Part shown: positions 26,281 to 37,105 of the stretch, piece after piece
Position numbering within the stretch: the stretch's first letter is position 1
How the letters are laid out: each line of letters begins with the position of its first letter
Origin: Polyangiaceae bacterium
GTDB lineage: Bacteria; Myxococcota_A; Polyangia; Polyangiales; Polyangiaceae
Assembly (NCBI GenBank): GCA_015075635.1
Contig: JABTUA010000002.1
Location: forward strand, 2,174,708 to 2,238,707
DNA: 64,000 nucleotides
Reading direction: 5' to 3'
Translations under genes and position numbers: made by a program
The notes under the pieces: model-generated
What the model saw: the letters and a program-made list of their open reading frames with translations, nothing else
What the model was told of the DNA's origin: nothing
Databases searched by the model: none

Positions 26281-26354
26281 TTCCTGCTCTGATCCCGATC
26301 CTGATCCCGACCCTGGTGCTGATCCCGACCCTGACCCCGGTCCCGACCCCGAGC
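26281..26354. repeat. Degenerate hexanucleotide array 2
   Basis: Shorter array of CCTGAT/CCCGAC-like hexamers, adjoining repeat copy 2 just as array 1 adjoins copy 1. It runs up to the stop of lolD. Confidence 0.8.
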
Positions 26355-27092
<738 letters not shown>

Positions 27093-27100
27093 GACGTCCT

Positions 27101-28848
27101 TCACTCGTAGCGGATGCCGTCCACGGGCCGGAGCCGGCTCGCGGCGATGGCCGGGTATATCGTGGCGATGGTGGTGATGACCATCGCCGACAGCGCGACC
27201 AGCGTGTAGTCCACGGGATCGACGGAAATGGGCAGCCGGTCCACATAGTAGACGTCCGGGTCCAGGCGCACGCCGAACCAGAGCAGCCCGAGCACGGTGC
27301 TGAGGCCGGTGATCACGCCGAACACCGTGCCGATGCCGCCGATGATCACGCCCTCGGTCATGAAGATGCGCAGGATGGCGCGGTCGCTCGCGCCGATCGC
27401 CTTCATGATGGCGATCTCCTTGCTCTTCTCCGTCACCATCAAGAGCAGCGTGCAGATGATGCAGAAGCTCGCGACCGCGATGGCGATGCTGAGGATGATG
27501 AAGGTGGCGATCTTCTCCAGCTTCAGCGCGCTGAACAGGTTCTTGTTCAGCTCCTTCCAATCGCGCACCTTCATGTCCTCGCGGGCGAGGTCGGTGCCCA
27601 GGCGGGTCACCAGCGCCTCCAGCTCCGGACGCACCACGCCAACCATCTCGGCGTCGTCCAGCTTCACCTCGACGGCGGTGGTGCGCCCCTTGAGGTCGAG
27701 GAACTCCTGCGCGTCGTCCCGCTTCATGTAGATGTGACTGGCGTCGTATTCGTACATGCCGCTGTAGAAGATGGCGGCGACGCGGAACTTGCGGCTGCGC
27801 GGCAAGACGCCCATGGGGCCCAGATCGCCCAGCGGCGCGACCAGCGTGACCTCGTCACCCACGTACACGTGCAGGGTCTTGGCCAGCTCGCGCCCCAGGA
27901 CGATGCCCGGGTAGACCGGCTCGGTGGCGGAGCCGACGTCGTCGTCCAGATCCTTCTTCATCCACGACTTGACGCGCGGACCCTTCAGGAAGACCTCGCC
28001 GCCGGTCGAGATGCCGATCACCTCCTCCGGCGGCAGATCGGCGAGCTTCGCCGGCTCGTCGAGGTAGGCGAACTTCCCAACCTCGATGTTCTGCACGAGG
28101 TCGATCACCGAGCCGATGCTCGAAGTCTCGACGCCGCGCACGATGGTGCCGGCGGTGTTCGAACTCGACGACGCCATGGCCTCGCCTGCGGTGACCGGCG
28201 TCGCCGCCTTCACGCCCTTGAGCAGGCGCACCTCGCCGAGCAGCGCGTCCGCGCCCTCGAAGCCGCCGTGGGTGCCCGCCTCCACCTTCATGTGCGCGTT
28301 GTTGCCGAGGATCTTCCGCTTCAGGTCGGCGCCGAAGCCGCCCATGATGCTGACCACCGCGCACAACGCGAAGGCGCTGACCGCCACGCCCGCGATGCTC
28401 AGGCCCGAGATCACCGTGAGGAACCCGCTCTTGCTCGCGCGCACGTGGCGCACGGCGATGAACGGCACGAAGCCGCGGCCCTCCACCCGGTCCAGCAAGC
28501 GCGGCAGGGCCAACGCCATGAAGAAGATGACGAACCCGGTGCCGGAGAGGGAGGCTCCCACACGCACCACCTGGTGCCAGAACACGAAGAAGCTCCCGCG
28601 GTGCTCCGGCAAGGTCGCCGCCCAACCGCCCAGCACGAGCACGCCGAGCAGGCAGAGTCCGGTCAGCACGTAGAGCAGGCTGCGGCGCCCCTTCTGCCCC
28701 AACCGGCGCACCGCCTTCAGCACCAGGTAGCCGACCGCGAGCGCGACGACGGCCACCACGGCGATGCGGCCCGAGAAGCCCAGCATCAGCCAGAGCTTCG
28801 CCATCAGCGAGAGCTGCTCGGGCTTGGGCGGAGGTGGGGCCCAAAACA

Positions 28849-28849
<1 letters not shown>
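27101..28849 (-). CDS. lolC: LolC/LolE-type lipoprotein-releasing permease with N-terminal extension
   Basis: 582 residues from ATG 28849, against about 400 for usual LolC/E. The C-terminal 430 residues are the family: membrane helix (VISGLSIAGVAVSAFALC), large periplasmic domain, then three helices with VTEKSKEIAIMKAIGAS and the end AASRLRPVDGIRYE. The first 150 residues add about three membrane helices before the standard FIAVRHVRASK start. A single permease gene suggests a homodimer (LolF-like) instead of LolC plus LolE. Its start overlaps the lysS stop as TGATG, so the two are coupled. Confidence 0.9.
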
Positions 28850-30567
<1,718 letters not shown>

Positions 30568-30704
30568 CGGGGCCGGGCGTCTAGCGCGGGGCGGCGTGGG
30601 CGTCCACCGGGGCGGAGTCGAGCCGTACCGGGCAGCGCGCCCGTGTCATGGTTCGGGTGCGTTGCGTGGCGTCGTTGGGTTCGTGGCGCAAATTTTCCGG
30701 CGAG

Positions 30705-30917
30705 TCAGAGCGCGGCGATGACCTCTTCGTGCTCCGGGAAGCGCCCTGCCGCGGCCTTGGAGAACACCAACCTGCCGTCCGCGACCACGTCGAACTGACC
30801 GACCTTGCCCACGACGAGCTTCACCTCTGCGCCCTTCGCTTTCTCGATGGCGGCCGCGAGACTCGCGGCCCGTGGTTTGTAGTTTCAAGCGTGGCAGTAG
30901 TGGATGGAGACGAGCAT
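30705..30917 (-). CDS. SelW/Rdx-family selenoprotein (in-frame UGA read as selenocysteine)
   Basis: 70 codons from ATG 30917, with an AGGAG site upstream. Codon 11 is TGA (30887-30885) and falls exactly at the second redox position of the family motif: IHYCHA-U-NYKPRA, a CxxU. The frame continues past it with normal family features (GQFDVVADGRLVFSK, GRFPEHEEVIAAL) to a TGA at 30705. SelT/SelW/SelH (Rdx) proteins are small thioredoxin-fold redox proteins, with CxxC or CxxU at the active site. A perfect hairpin lies 15 bases after the UGA, as expected for a bacterial SECIS. It starts nine bases after the prfB stop, so the two share a transcript. An automatic annotation would miss or truncate it. 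Confidence 0.9.
30852..30870 (-). promoter_or_regulatory. Bacterial SECIS-like hairpin
   Basis: On the coding strand GGCCGCGAG-T-CTCGCGGCC: nine-base arms, perfect, practical loop AGUCU with G and U. The stem begins 15 bases after the in-frame UGA, in the window where SelB-binding hairpins lie in bacterial selenoprotein mRNAs. Confidence 0.75.
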
Positions 30918-30926
30918 CTGTTCTCC

Positions 30927-32073
30927 TCAGGAGAGCCTGGGCGGGATCGAGCCGGCCTTGTGGCCCTTGTCCGCGTTCTGGAGCAGGTAAGCTTCGATGA
31001 AGTCGTCGAGGTCCCCGTCGAGCACGCGCTGGACGTCGCCGGTCTCGTGCTCGGTGCGCAGATCCTTCACCAGCTGGTAGGGCTGGAGCACGTAGGACCG
31101 GATCTGGTTTCCCCAGGCGATGTCGGTCTTGGCGGCCTCGTAGTCGGCCTGGGCCTTCTCGCGACGCTGGAGCTCGAGCTCGTAGAGCTTGGCCTTCAGC
31201 ATCTTGAGCGCCATCGCGCGGTTCTGGTGCTGGCTGCGCTCCGCGCGACAAACGATCACGATGCCGCTCGGGATGTGCTTCATGCGCACCGCTGTCTCGA
31301 CCTTGTTGACGTTTTGCCCACCCTTGCCACCAGCACGCATGGTCGTGATGTCGAGATCCGTGTCCTTCACCTCGATGTTGATCTCGTCCTCGATGTCGGG
31401 CGTGACCTCGATGGCGGCGAAGCTGGTCTGACGGCGCGCATTGGCGTCGAAAGGGCTGATGCGGACCAGTCGGTGCACGCCGACCTCGGCCCGGAGATAG
31501 CCGTAGGCGTTGGGGCCGCTCACGGTGAACGACGCGCCGTCGATGCCGGCGTCGTCGCTGACCTGGTAGTCGATGACCTCGGTCTTGAAGCCGCGCCGCT
31601 CGCACCAGCGGGTGTACATGCGGAGCAGCATCTCCGCCCAGTCCTTTGCGTCCGTGCCGCCGGTCCCCGGGTGGATGCTCACGATGGCGTTGGCGTGATC
31701 GGCCGGGCCGCTCAACATGCGCCCGAGCTCGGCCTTGCGCACGCGCTCGGCCAGCGCCTTGGCTTGCTGGTCGGCGTCGGCGAGCGCCGCCTCGTCGTTC
31801 TCCGAAGCGCACAGCTCCAGGAACTCGACGCCGTCGTTCACGTCCTTGCTCAGCGCCTCGATACCCGAGAGCTTCTCGGCGGCGAGGGCGCGCTTGCGCA
31901 ACAGCGCCTGCGCCTTCGCCTGGTCGCCCCAGAAGTCGGGCGCTGCGGAGAGCGTGTCGAGCTCGTCGATTTCGCGCTTTAGTGCAGGGACGTCAAAGAG
32001 ACCCCCTTAGCGCATCGACACGCCTTTGGAGGTCCTGGAGAACGCCGCGAACTTCGGCAACCACGATGGCCAT
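30927..32073 (-). CDS. prfB: Peptide chain release factor 2, with programmed +1 frameshift
   Basis: RF2, about 381 residues after joining. The first 26 codons run from ATG 32073 to CTT; an in-frame UGA (31995-31993) follows. A +1 shift over CTT-T continues as GAC at 31994 and reads to 30927. The joined protein matches RF2: N-terminal helices, the stop-codon reading tripeptide SPF (RISPFDANARR) and the catalytic GGQ (AGGKGGQNVNK). RF2 ends translation at UGA and UAA. Shortage of RF2 favours the shift, giving autoregulation. The start is the best in-frame ATG; GTG at codon 4 is possible. The secreted-protein gene lies 13 bases upstream and the selenoprotein gene follows. Confidence 0.95.
31992..32008 (-). 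promoter_or_regulatory. RF2 programmed frameshift site
   Basis: AAGGGGGTCTCTTTGAC on the coding strand: an internal Shine-Dalgarno-like AGGGGG, three bases, then the slippery CTT-TGA-C. Spacing is the same as in E. coli prfB. Confidence 0.95.
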
Positions 32074-32086
32074 GGCAGGCGGAGGT

Positions 32087-32884
32087 TTACTCCGAGCGGC
32101 GCCTCCGGGAAAGGGCGTTCTTGCGCAGCGCCGGCGCGCGAGGCGAGAACCAGCCGCCGGTCAGGACGTCGAGTCGAACCTCCGCCTCGATCACTCGGAG
32201 CTCGGACAGCTCCTGCTCCTCCGGGGGCAGCTCCGGATCGGTGGCCCCGGAGAGCGCCCGCTGCCAGGCGAACAGCGCCCGGAGCACGTCCTCGACCAGA
32301 CGCGCGTCCTGCTGCGCCCGCAGCCGGCGCAGGTGCTCGACCTGGATCTCCTCGTCGGCGAAGACCGCCCGGTCGAGCTTCCAGGTGGCCCGAGCCTCGA
32401 GCTCGATGCTCACTCCCCCCGCCTGGGTGTAGCGGTACGGATCGGTGGTCGTCGGCGCCAGGCGCAGCGACTCGTCGGTCGTGCGCGCCGCCCGGAGGCG
32501 CAGCTCCGGCAGGGCAGCCGAGGCGCGTGCTCGCGACGCCAGGCTGCCGAAGCGAGCGTCGGCGCGGGAGCGACCCGCCGCGCGGAGCGCTGCGCGGACC
32601 ACGGACTGGGCAAACGCCGGAGTCACCACCACCAGCGCGGCCCGCGGCCTCGACGGCTCCGGGGCCTTGGCGGGCGCCGCCTCTGCGAGCTTGGGACGCG
32701 CCACACGCGCGGTCGGGATGTCGAGCGAGAGCATGGCGACGAGCTCGCGTCGGCCGTCGGCCCGCGCGACCCAGCCTCCAGACAATGAGAGCTCGAGCGA
32801 GCCGCTGGACGCAAATGCGCTCCGGCTCGTCAGACACGCGCACAAGCCGAACACGCAAACCCGAGCAAACACCTTCGTCGTCAT
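32087..32884 (-). CDS. Secreted protein of unknown function
   Basis: 265 residues. A signal peptide (about 1-25, SRSAFASS) is followed by a mixed domain. The C-terminal half is rich in charged helices (EIQVEHLRRLRAQQDARLVEDVLRALFAWQRAL), split here for length: EIQVEHLRRLRAQQ and RLVEDVLRALFAWQRAL. It resembles the helical part of TolC-like or coiled-coil periplasmic proteins, but I cannot name a family. It lies 13 bases upstream of prfB and 45 downstream of the SAP/TPR gene, so it is probably in the same transcript. Confidence 0.7.
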   Translation of the reverse strand: MTTKVFARVCVFGLCACLTSRSAFASSGSLELSLSGGWVARADGRRELVAMLSLDIPTARVARPKLAEAAPAKAPEPSRPRAALVVVTPAFAQSVVRAALRAAGRSRADARFGSLASRARASAALPELRLRAARTTDESLRLAPTTTDPYRYTQAGGVSIELEARATWKLDRAVFADEEIQVEHLRRLRAQQDARLVEDVLRALFAWQRALSGATDPELPPEEQELSELRVIEAEVRLDVLTGGWFSPRAPALRKNALSRRRRSE

Positions 32885-32929
32885 GCCCCGCTGCTCGGGC
32901 GGAGCAGAGGCTCGGTTGCGTGCGATCTT

Positions 32930-34042
32930 TCAGGCGCACGCGCGCTCTGCGCGCGCGAGGCTCCGCGGGTCCGGCGGCGGCGCACCGATGGGGCAGAACG
33001 TGAGCTCGCCGCCCTCGGCTCCCACCACGCAGGCGATCACCAACGGCGCCAGCTCCCCGCCTCGCTCGTAGCCCAGGGTAGCCCGCACGACGGCGTCGGC
33101 GCCGAGCCCGGGCAGCGCGAGCGAGCCCACCGGCGCTTCCACGCCGACGTCCCGCTGGATCTTCTTCGCGCCGCCGAAGCTCGGCGAGAGCGCGCACACG
33201 CGCAGCACCAGCCGGCGCTCGACGCCGAGCGCACGGGTCTTGTCCGACAGGTCCCAGAACGCGGAGACGCCGCGCGGGCCGGTGACCAGCACCAGCAGAT
33301 CGCGCTCGGGATGCGCCTCGAAGACCGGAGCGGGCGCGGCAGGCGCGGGCTGGGGCACAGGCTCGGCTGCGGGTGCGGCCTCGGGCACGGGCTGGGCTGC
33401 GGGCGCGGCCTCGGGCACGGGCTCGACCACAGGCTCGGGCACCGGTGTGGCCTCGGGTGCGGGTGCGGGCTCGACCACAGGCTCGGGCGCGGGCGCGACC
33501 TCGAGCACGGGCTCGGCTGCAGGTGTGGCCTCGGCCTCGGACGCCGACGACGACGGGGATGCGTCGAGCGAAGGCTCCTCGGGCTCCTCGGGATCCACCG
33601 GCCGCATCGGCGCGACCCGGCTCGAGCCGAGCCGATCACGCAGCGCCCGCGCCGCGGCGTGGTCGGGCTCCTTGTCGAGCACCTGGTCGAGCATGCCGAG
33701 CGCGCGCTTGACGTGACCCTGGGCCGCGTAGATCTCCGCCAGGGTCACGGTCGCCACGGGAGCCTGGTGCTGGACGCGCGTCGGCGTGACGCCCTGGCGC
33801 ACGAGCTCCGCGGCGTCCGGCATGTTGAGCCCTTGCTCGATCAGGCTCGCCACCAGATCCCGCGCGACACCGAGCCAGCCGCGAGCGCGCCGGCGCGCGG
33901 CGGCGTCCGTCTCCTGGCGCCGGATGATCTCGTCGGTCATCTCCACCCGAGTCATCACCTCTGGGCGGGGTACGCCCAGGCGACGCGCGCGCTCGATGAG
34001 CCCGTCGCGGGTCAGGGTCTCGAGCTCGCTGCGGGTGGACAC
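32930..34042 (-). CDS. SAP/Rho-N-like, TPR and DUF4912-like protein
   Basis: 370 residues. Residues 5-45 (LTRDGLIERARRLGVPRPEV) look like a SAP or Rho N-terminal helix-extended-helix nucleic-acid-binding motif. Residues about 95-140 form a TPR (ATVTLAEIYAAQGHVKRALGM). A long Pro/Ala/Glu/Val linker of about 100 residues follows. The C-terminal domain (LLVLVTGPRGVSAFWDLSD) resembles DUF4912, often found with Rho-N motifs. The protein has no signal peptide. The repeated linker DNA shows codon-level repetition (GTGCCCGAGGCC-like units). Role unknown; a link to RNA or transcription is inferred from the SAP/Rho-N part. Confidence 0.7.
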   Translation of the reverse strand: MSTRSELETLTRDGLIERARRLGVPRPEVMTRVEMTDEIIRRQETDAAARRRARGWLGVARDLVASLIEQGLNMPDAAELVRQGVTPTRVQHQAPVATVTLAEIYAAQGHVKRALGMLDQVLDKEPDHAAARALRDRLGSSRVAPMRPVDPEEPEEPSLDASPSSSASEAEATPAAEPVLEVAPAPEPVVEPAPAPEATPVPEPVVEPVPEAAPAAQPVPEAAPAAEPVPQPAPAAPAPVFEAHPERDLLVLVTGPRGVSAFWDLSDKTRALGVERRLVLRVCALSPSFGGAKKIQRDVGVEAPVGSLALPGLGADAVVRATLGYERGGELAPLVIACVVGAEGGELTFCPIGAPPPDPRSLARAERACA

Positions 34043-34071
34043 TGCGAAGCGACTCTACCCGACGTTGGAGC

Positions 34072-35052
34072 TCAGCTCCACGCCCCACTCGCCCGCGGAT
34101 CGGGCGCGCGGAGCGCGAGGATTTCCCGGCCCCTTGCCACGTCCAGCCGGATCTGCCGGACCAGCGCGTCGAGCCCATCGAAGCGCTGTTCTTCGCGCAG
34201 CCGGGCGACCAAGTGCAGCCTGAGCGCCGCGCCGTACAGATCGCCGTCGAAGTCCAGGAGGTGCGCCTCGATGCTGGGCCCGGCTCCGACGGTCGGCCGG
34301 ACGCCGATGTTCGTCACGGCGAGGCCGAGGGCCCGCGCGCTGCCGTCCGCGTGCACGCGATCCACGAGGCACGCGTACACGCCGCTCGCCGGTCCGAGCT
34401 CCGCGATGGCGCCGAGGTTCGCCGTCGGAAAGCCGATCCTCCGGCCGCGCGCGTCGCCGCGCTCGACCTTGCCCGAGATGGAGTGCGGGCGACCCAGGAT
34501 GCGCTCGGCTTCGGCCATGTCGCCGGCGACGATGGCACCCCTCACCCGGCTGCTGGAGTACGAGCCGCTGGCGTCCCCCTCGAGCGCGTGGGCACGCGCG
34601 CGGAAGCCGAGCTCTCTGCCGAGCTCGCCGAGCAGCGCCACGTCACCCTGCCGGCCCCGCCCGAAGCAGAAGTTCTGGCCGACCACGACGGCGGCGGCGC
34701 CGAGATCCCCGAGCAACAGCCGCTCGACGAACTCTCGCGCGCTGAGCTCCGAGAGCTCCCGAGTGAAGGGCTGCACGACGACGGTCAGGCCCGCCGCGGC
34801 GCGCCCCATCAGCTCGACCCGACGCGCCATGGTGGTGAGCACACTGGGGACGCCACGTCCGAGCACCACCACCGGGTGCGGGTGGAAGGTCAACACCACC
34901 GGCTCGAGCCCGAGCGTCTGGGCTTCGGCGACGGCCGAGGCGAGCACCGCTTGGTGTCCGCGGTGCACGCCGTCGAAATTCCCGATCACGACCAGCGTGC
35001 TCCGCGAACGAGCGCCGAGGTGCGAGGAGCCATCGACACGGCGGGCGGACAC
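34072..35052 (-). CDS. ribF: Riboflavin kinase / FAD synthetase
   Basis: 326 residues, normal for RibF. N-terminal adenylyltransferase: GNFDGVHRGHQ at 24-34, TFHPHPVVVL, and SSSRVRGAI. C-terminal riboflavin kinase: GKVERGDARGRRIGFPTANL, then NIGVRPTVG and LLDFDGDLYG. The enzyme makes FMN from riboflavin and then FAD. It is divergent from holA with 63 bases between the starts, and reads into the SAP/TPR gene 29 bases on. Confidence 0.95.
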   Translation of the reverse strand: MSARRVDGSSHLGARSRSTLVVIGNFDGVHRGHQAVLASAVAEAQTLGLEPVVLTFHPHPVVVLGRGVPSVLTTMARRVELMGRAAAGLTVVVQPFTRELSELSAREFVERLLLGDLGAAAVVVGQNFCFGRGRQGDVALLGELGRELGFRARAHALEGDASGSYSSSRVRGAIVAGDMAEAERILGRPHSISGKVERGDARGRRIGFPTANLGAIAELGPASGVYACLVDRVHADGSARALGLAVTNIGVRPTVGAGPSIEAHLLDFDGDLYGAALRLHLVARLREEQRFDGLDALVRQIRLDVARGREILALRAPDPRASGAWS

Positions 35053-35115
35053 GGGACGGGGTCATAGTATATTTTCGAGGTTTCCGCCGGGCCTCGGGCG
35101 TGCCAGAGCCGATGC

Positions 35116-36174
35116 GTGACCCCGGAGCAAGCGCTGGCACAGGCTCGAGAGGGCAAGCTCGGCCCGGTCTACCTGGTGGCAGGCGAGGAGCGACACCTCG
35201 CGAGCGAGGTCGTGCGCGCGCTGCGCGACGCTGCCCTCGCCGGCGGCACTCCGGGCTTGAACGAGGACCAGATGGTCGCCGGGGAGACCAACGCGCGAGC
35301 GGTCCTCGCGGCAGCGCGCACGCTGCCGATGTTCGCCAAGCGCCGGCTGGTGGTCTTGCGCTCGCTCGAGCGCTGGGACGCGCAGGGCGAAAAGAAGGCG
35401 AGCGCCGAGTCCCTCGATCTGCTCGCCGACTACCTCGACGACCCGTCGCCGAGCACGGTGCTGCTGTTGGTCGCAGGGAAGCTCGACAAGCGCCGCCGCC
35501 TGTACCTGAGCGCGCAGAAGAAAGGCTTCTTGGTCGCGTGCGAGCCCTTGTCACGCGACTCGCTGCCGGGCTGGATCACGCGGGCAGCACGCGAGCGAGG
35601 ACACACCGCCGCGCCAGGGGTCGCCGATCTGATCGCCGAGCTCGCTGGCCCAGACCTGGGTGCGGTGTCGGACGCGGTGGAGCGAGTGTGTCTGTTCGCC
35701 GGCAAGGGCGTGGAGCTGACCGAGGACCACGTGGCGGAGTGCGTGGTCCGGCTGCGACCGACCACGGTGTGGGAGCTGGTCGACGCGGTCGGACGCCGCG
35801 ACGCAGGTGCCGCGCTGAGCACGCTCGGCAGGGTGTACGACCCGTCGGACCGCGGGCTGCGCCTGGTCGGGGTCTTGGCCTGGTCCGCGCGCCAGCTGCT
35901 CAAGTTCGAGTCGGCCACCCGCGCCGGAGCCAGCCCGGAGGACGCCGCCAAGCGCGCCGGCGCGCCACCGTTCAAGGCCCGCGACCTCGCCAAACAGGTC
36001 CAGCGCGTGTCGCGCCCGGAGCTCGAAGCGTGGCTCGAAACTCTGGCGGGGCTGGATCTCGCGCTGAAAGGCGGCTCGAAGCGCCCACCGCAGGCGGTCC
36101 TGGAGCACGCGATCCTCGAGCTGTGTGCGGCTCGTGGGCCACGGGCAGCGGACGCGCGAGCCCGCGGCGCTTGA
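35116..36174 (+). CDS. holA: DNA polymerase III delta subunit
   Basis: 352 residues from GTG 35116 (an ATG at 35112 is out of frame). It has the HolA layout: PVYLVAGEERHLASEVVRAL at the start, the LPMFAKRRLVVLR segment, and the C-terminal collar helices (WSARQLLKFESA, PFKARDLAKQ, DLALKGGSKRPPQAVLEH). Delta opens the sliding clamp as part of the clamp loader. The protein ends in an Arg/Ala-rich tail. ribA follows after about 90 bases with no evident gene between. Confidence 0.93.
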   Translation: MTPEQALAQAREGKLGPVYLVAGEERHLASEVVRALRDAALAGGTPGLNEDQMVAGETNARAVLAAARTLPMFAKRRLVVLRSLERWDAQGEKKASAESLDLLADYLDDPSPSTVLLLVAGKLDKRRRLYLSAQKKGFLVACEPLSRDSLPGWITRAARERGHTAAPGVADLIAELAGPDLGAVSDAVERVCLFAGKGVELTEDHVAECVVRLRPTTVWELVDAVGRRDAGAALSTLGRVYDPSDRGLRLVGVLAWSARQLLKFESATRAGASPEDAAKRAGAPPFKARDLAKQVQRVSRPELEAWLETLAGLDLALKGGSKRPPQAVLEHAILELCAARGPRAADARARGA

Positions 36175-36265
36175 CCGTCCTGGGACCTGGCCCCATGCTG
36201 CGGACAGGTTTGGGCAGGCCCTAGCGAAACCTCACGATCCGCTTCCCGGGCCGCACCGCACTCAC

Positions 36266-36982
36266 ATGACGAAGCCGACTGAATCCCAGGCGGGGGGCTG
36301 CCATCTGGAGCATCTGGCGACGGCGCCGCTACCGACCCGGTTTGGCACGTTCGAGCTCCACGTCTACCGCTGGGACGATCCCAAGGCCGATCCCAGCCTG
36401 TCCGACGAGCACCTCGCGCTGGTCATGGGCGATGTTCGGGGCGAGCGCGCCGTGGCCGTGCGTGTCCACTCGGAGTGTCTGACGAGCGAGGTGTTCGCCT
36501 CGCTGAAATGCGACTGCAAGGGCCAGCTCGAGCGCGCGCAGGCCGAGGTCGCGCGCCGGGGTCGCGGGGTCATCCTCTACCTGAGGCAGGAGGGCCGTGG
36601 CATCGGCCTGGCCAACAAGATAAGGGCCTACGCCCTCCAGGCCGAAGGCGCTGACACCATCGAAGCGAATCAGCGCCTCCACCTCCCGGTAGACGCCCGG
36701 CAGTACGACGTCGCCGCGGCCATCCTCAGGGAGCTCGGCGTCGAGTCCGTCGTGCTCATGACCAACAACCCGGCCAAGGTCGACGCGCTCTCCGCCCTCG
36801 GGATCAGCGTCACCGAGCGGCTCCCGATGCTCGTGGCGGCCAATCCCTTCAGCCAGTCTTACCTGGAAGTGAAGAAGAAGAAGATGCGGCACGAGTTGCC
36901 GAGCGGCGTCTTCAATCAGAAGCCACCGGAGCCCGAGCACCCCGACGACACCGAGAGCCCGGACCCGGCGGCGGCGCACTAG
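36266..36982 (+). CDS. ribA: GTP cyclohydrolase II
   Basis: 238 residues from ATG 36266. Zinc ligands C71, C82 and C84 (SECLTSEVFASLKCDC) have the same spacing as in E. coli RibA. GTP-site motifs RQEGRGIGLANKI and LMTNNPAK are present. The enzyme opens GTP to give the first riboflavin precursor. It is monofunctional, without the RibB domain found fused in many bacteria. The C-terminal 20 residues are an acidic Pro-rich tail. The related ribF is close by but on the other strand. No FMN riboswitch is visible upstream. Confidence 0.95.
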   Translation: MTKPTESQAGGCHLEHLATAPLPTRFGTFELHVYRWDDPKADPSLSDEHLALVMGDVRGERAVAVRVHSECLTSEVFASLKCDCKGQLERAQAEVARRGRGVILYLRQEGRGIGLANKIRAYALQAEGADTIEANQRLHLPVDARQYDVAAAILRELGVESVVLMTNNPAKVDALSALGISVTERLPMLVAANPFSQSYLEVKKKKMRHELPSGVFNQKPPEPEHPDDTESPDPAAAH

Positions 36983-36986
36983 GGGG

Positions 36987-37002
36987 TGGCACGTCCCGTG
37001 CT
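36987..37002 (+). promoter_or_regulatory. Candidate sigma-54 promoter
   Basis: TGGCACGTCCCGTGCT: GG and GC are separated by ten bases as in -24/-12 promoters, and TGGCAC is exact; the -12 box reads GTGC instead of TTGC. It lies just after ribA and about 105 bases before the response regulator start. Confidence 0.4.
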
Positions 37003-37105
37003 CGGATCCCGCCTCATGGCTCGATCTGAGACGAATAGCGCGGCTTTGGCGGAGTCCGGTACCGAGGGGGCGTCTCCTGTGTCTCAAAATGGTACCATCA
37101 CGTCC

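Noticed and set aside
30885..30887. TGA as a true stop or sequencing error in the SelW-like gene
   Set aside because: The TGA sits exactly at the redox position of the family motif, the downstream frame keeps family sequence, and a perfect hairpin follows at the right distance.
30927..31901. prfB starting at 31901 without frameshift
   Set aside because: This would drop the N-terminal RF2 helices; the upstream AGGGGG and CTT-TGA-C site with normal spacing and RF2-like sequence on both sides supports the shifted product.
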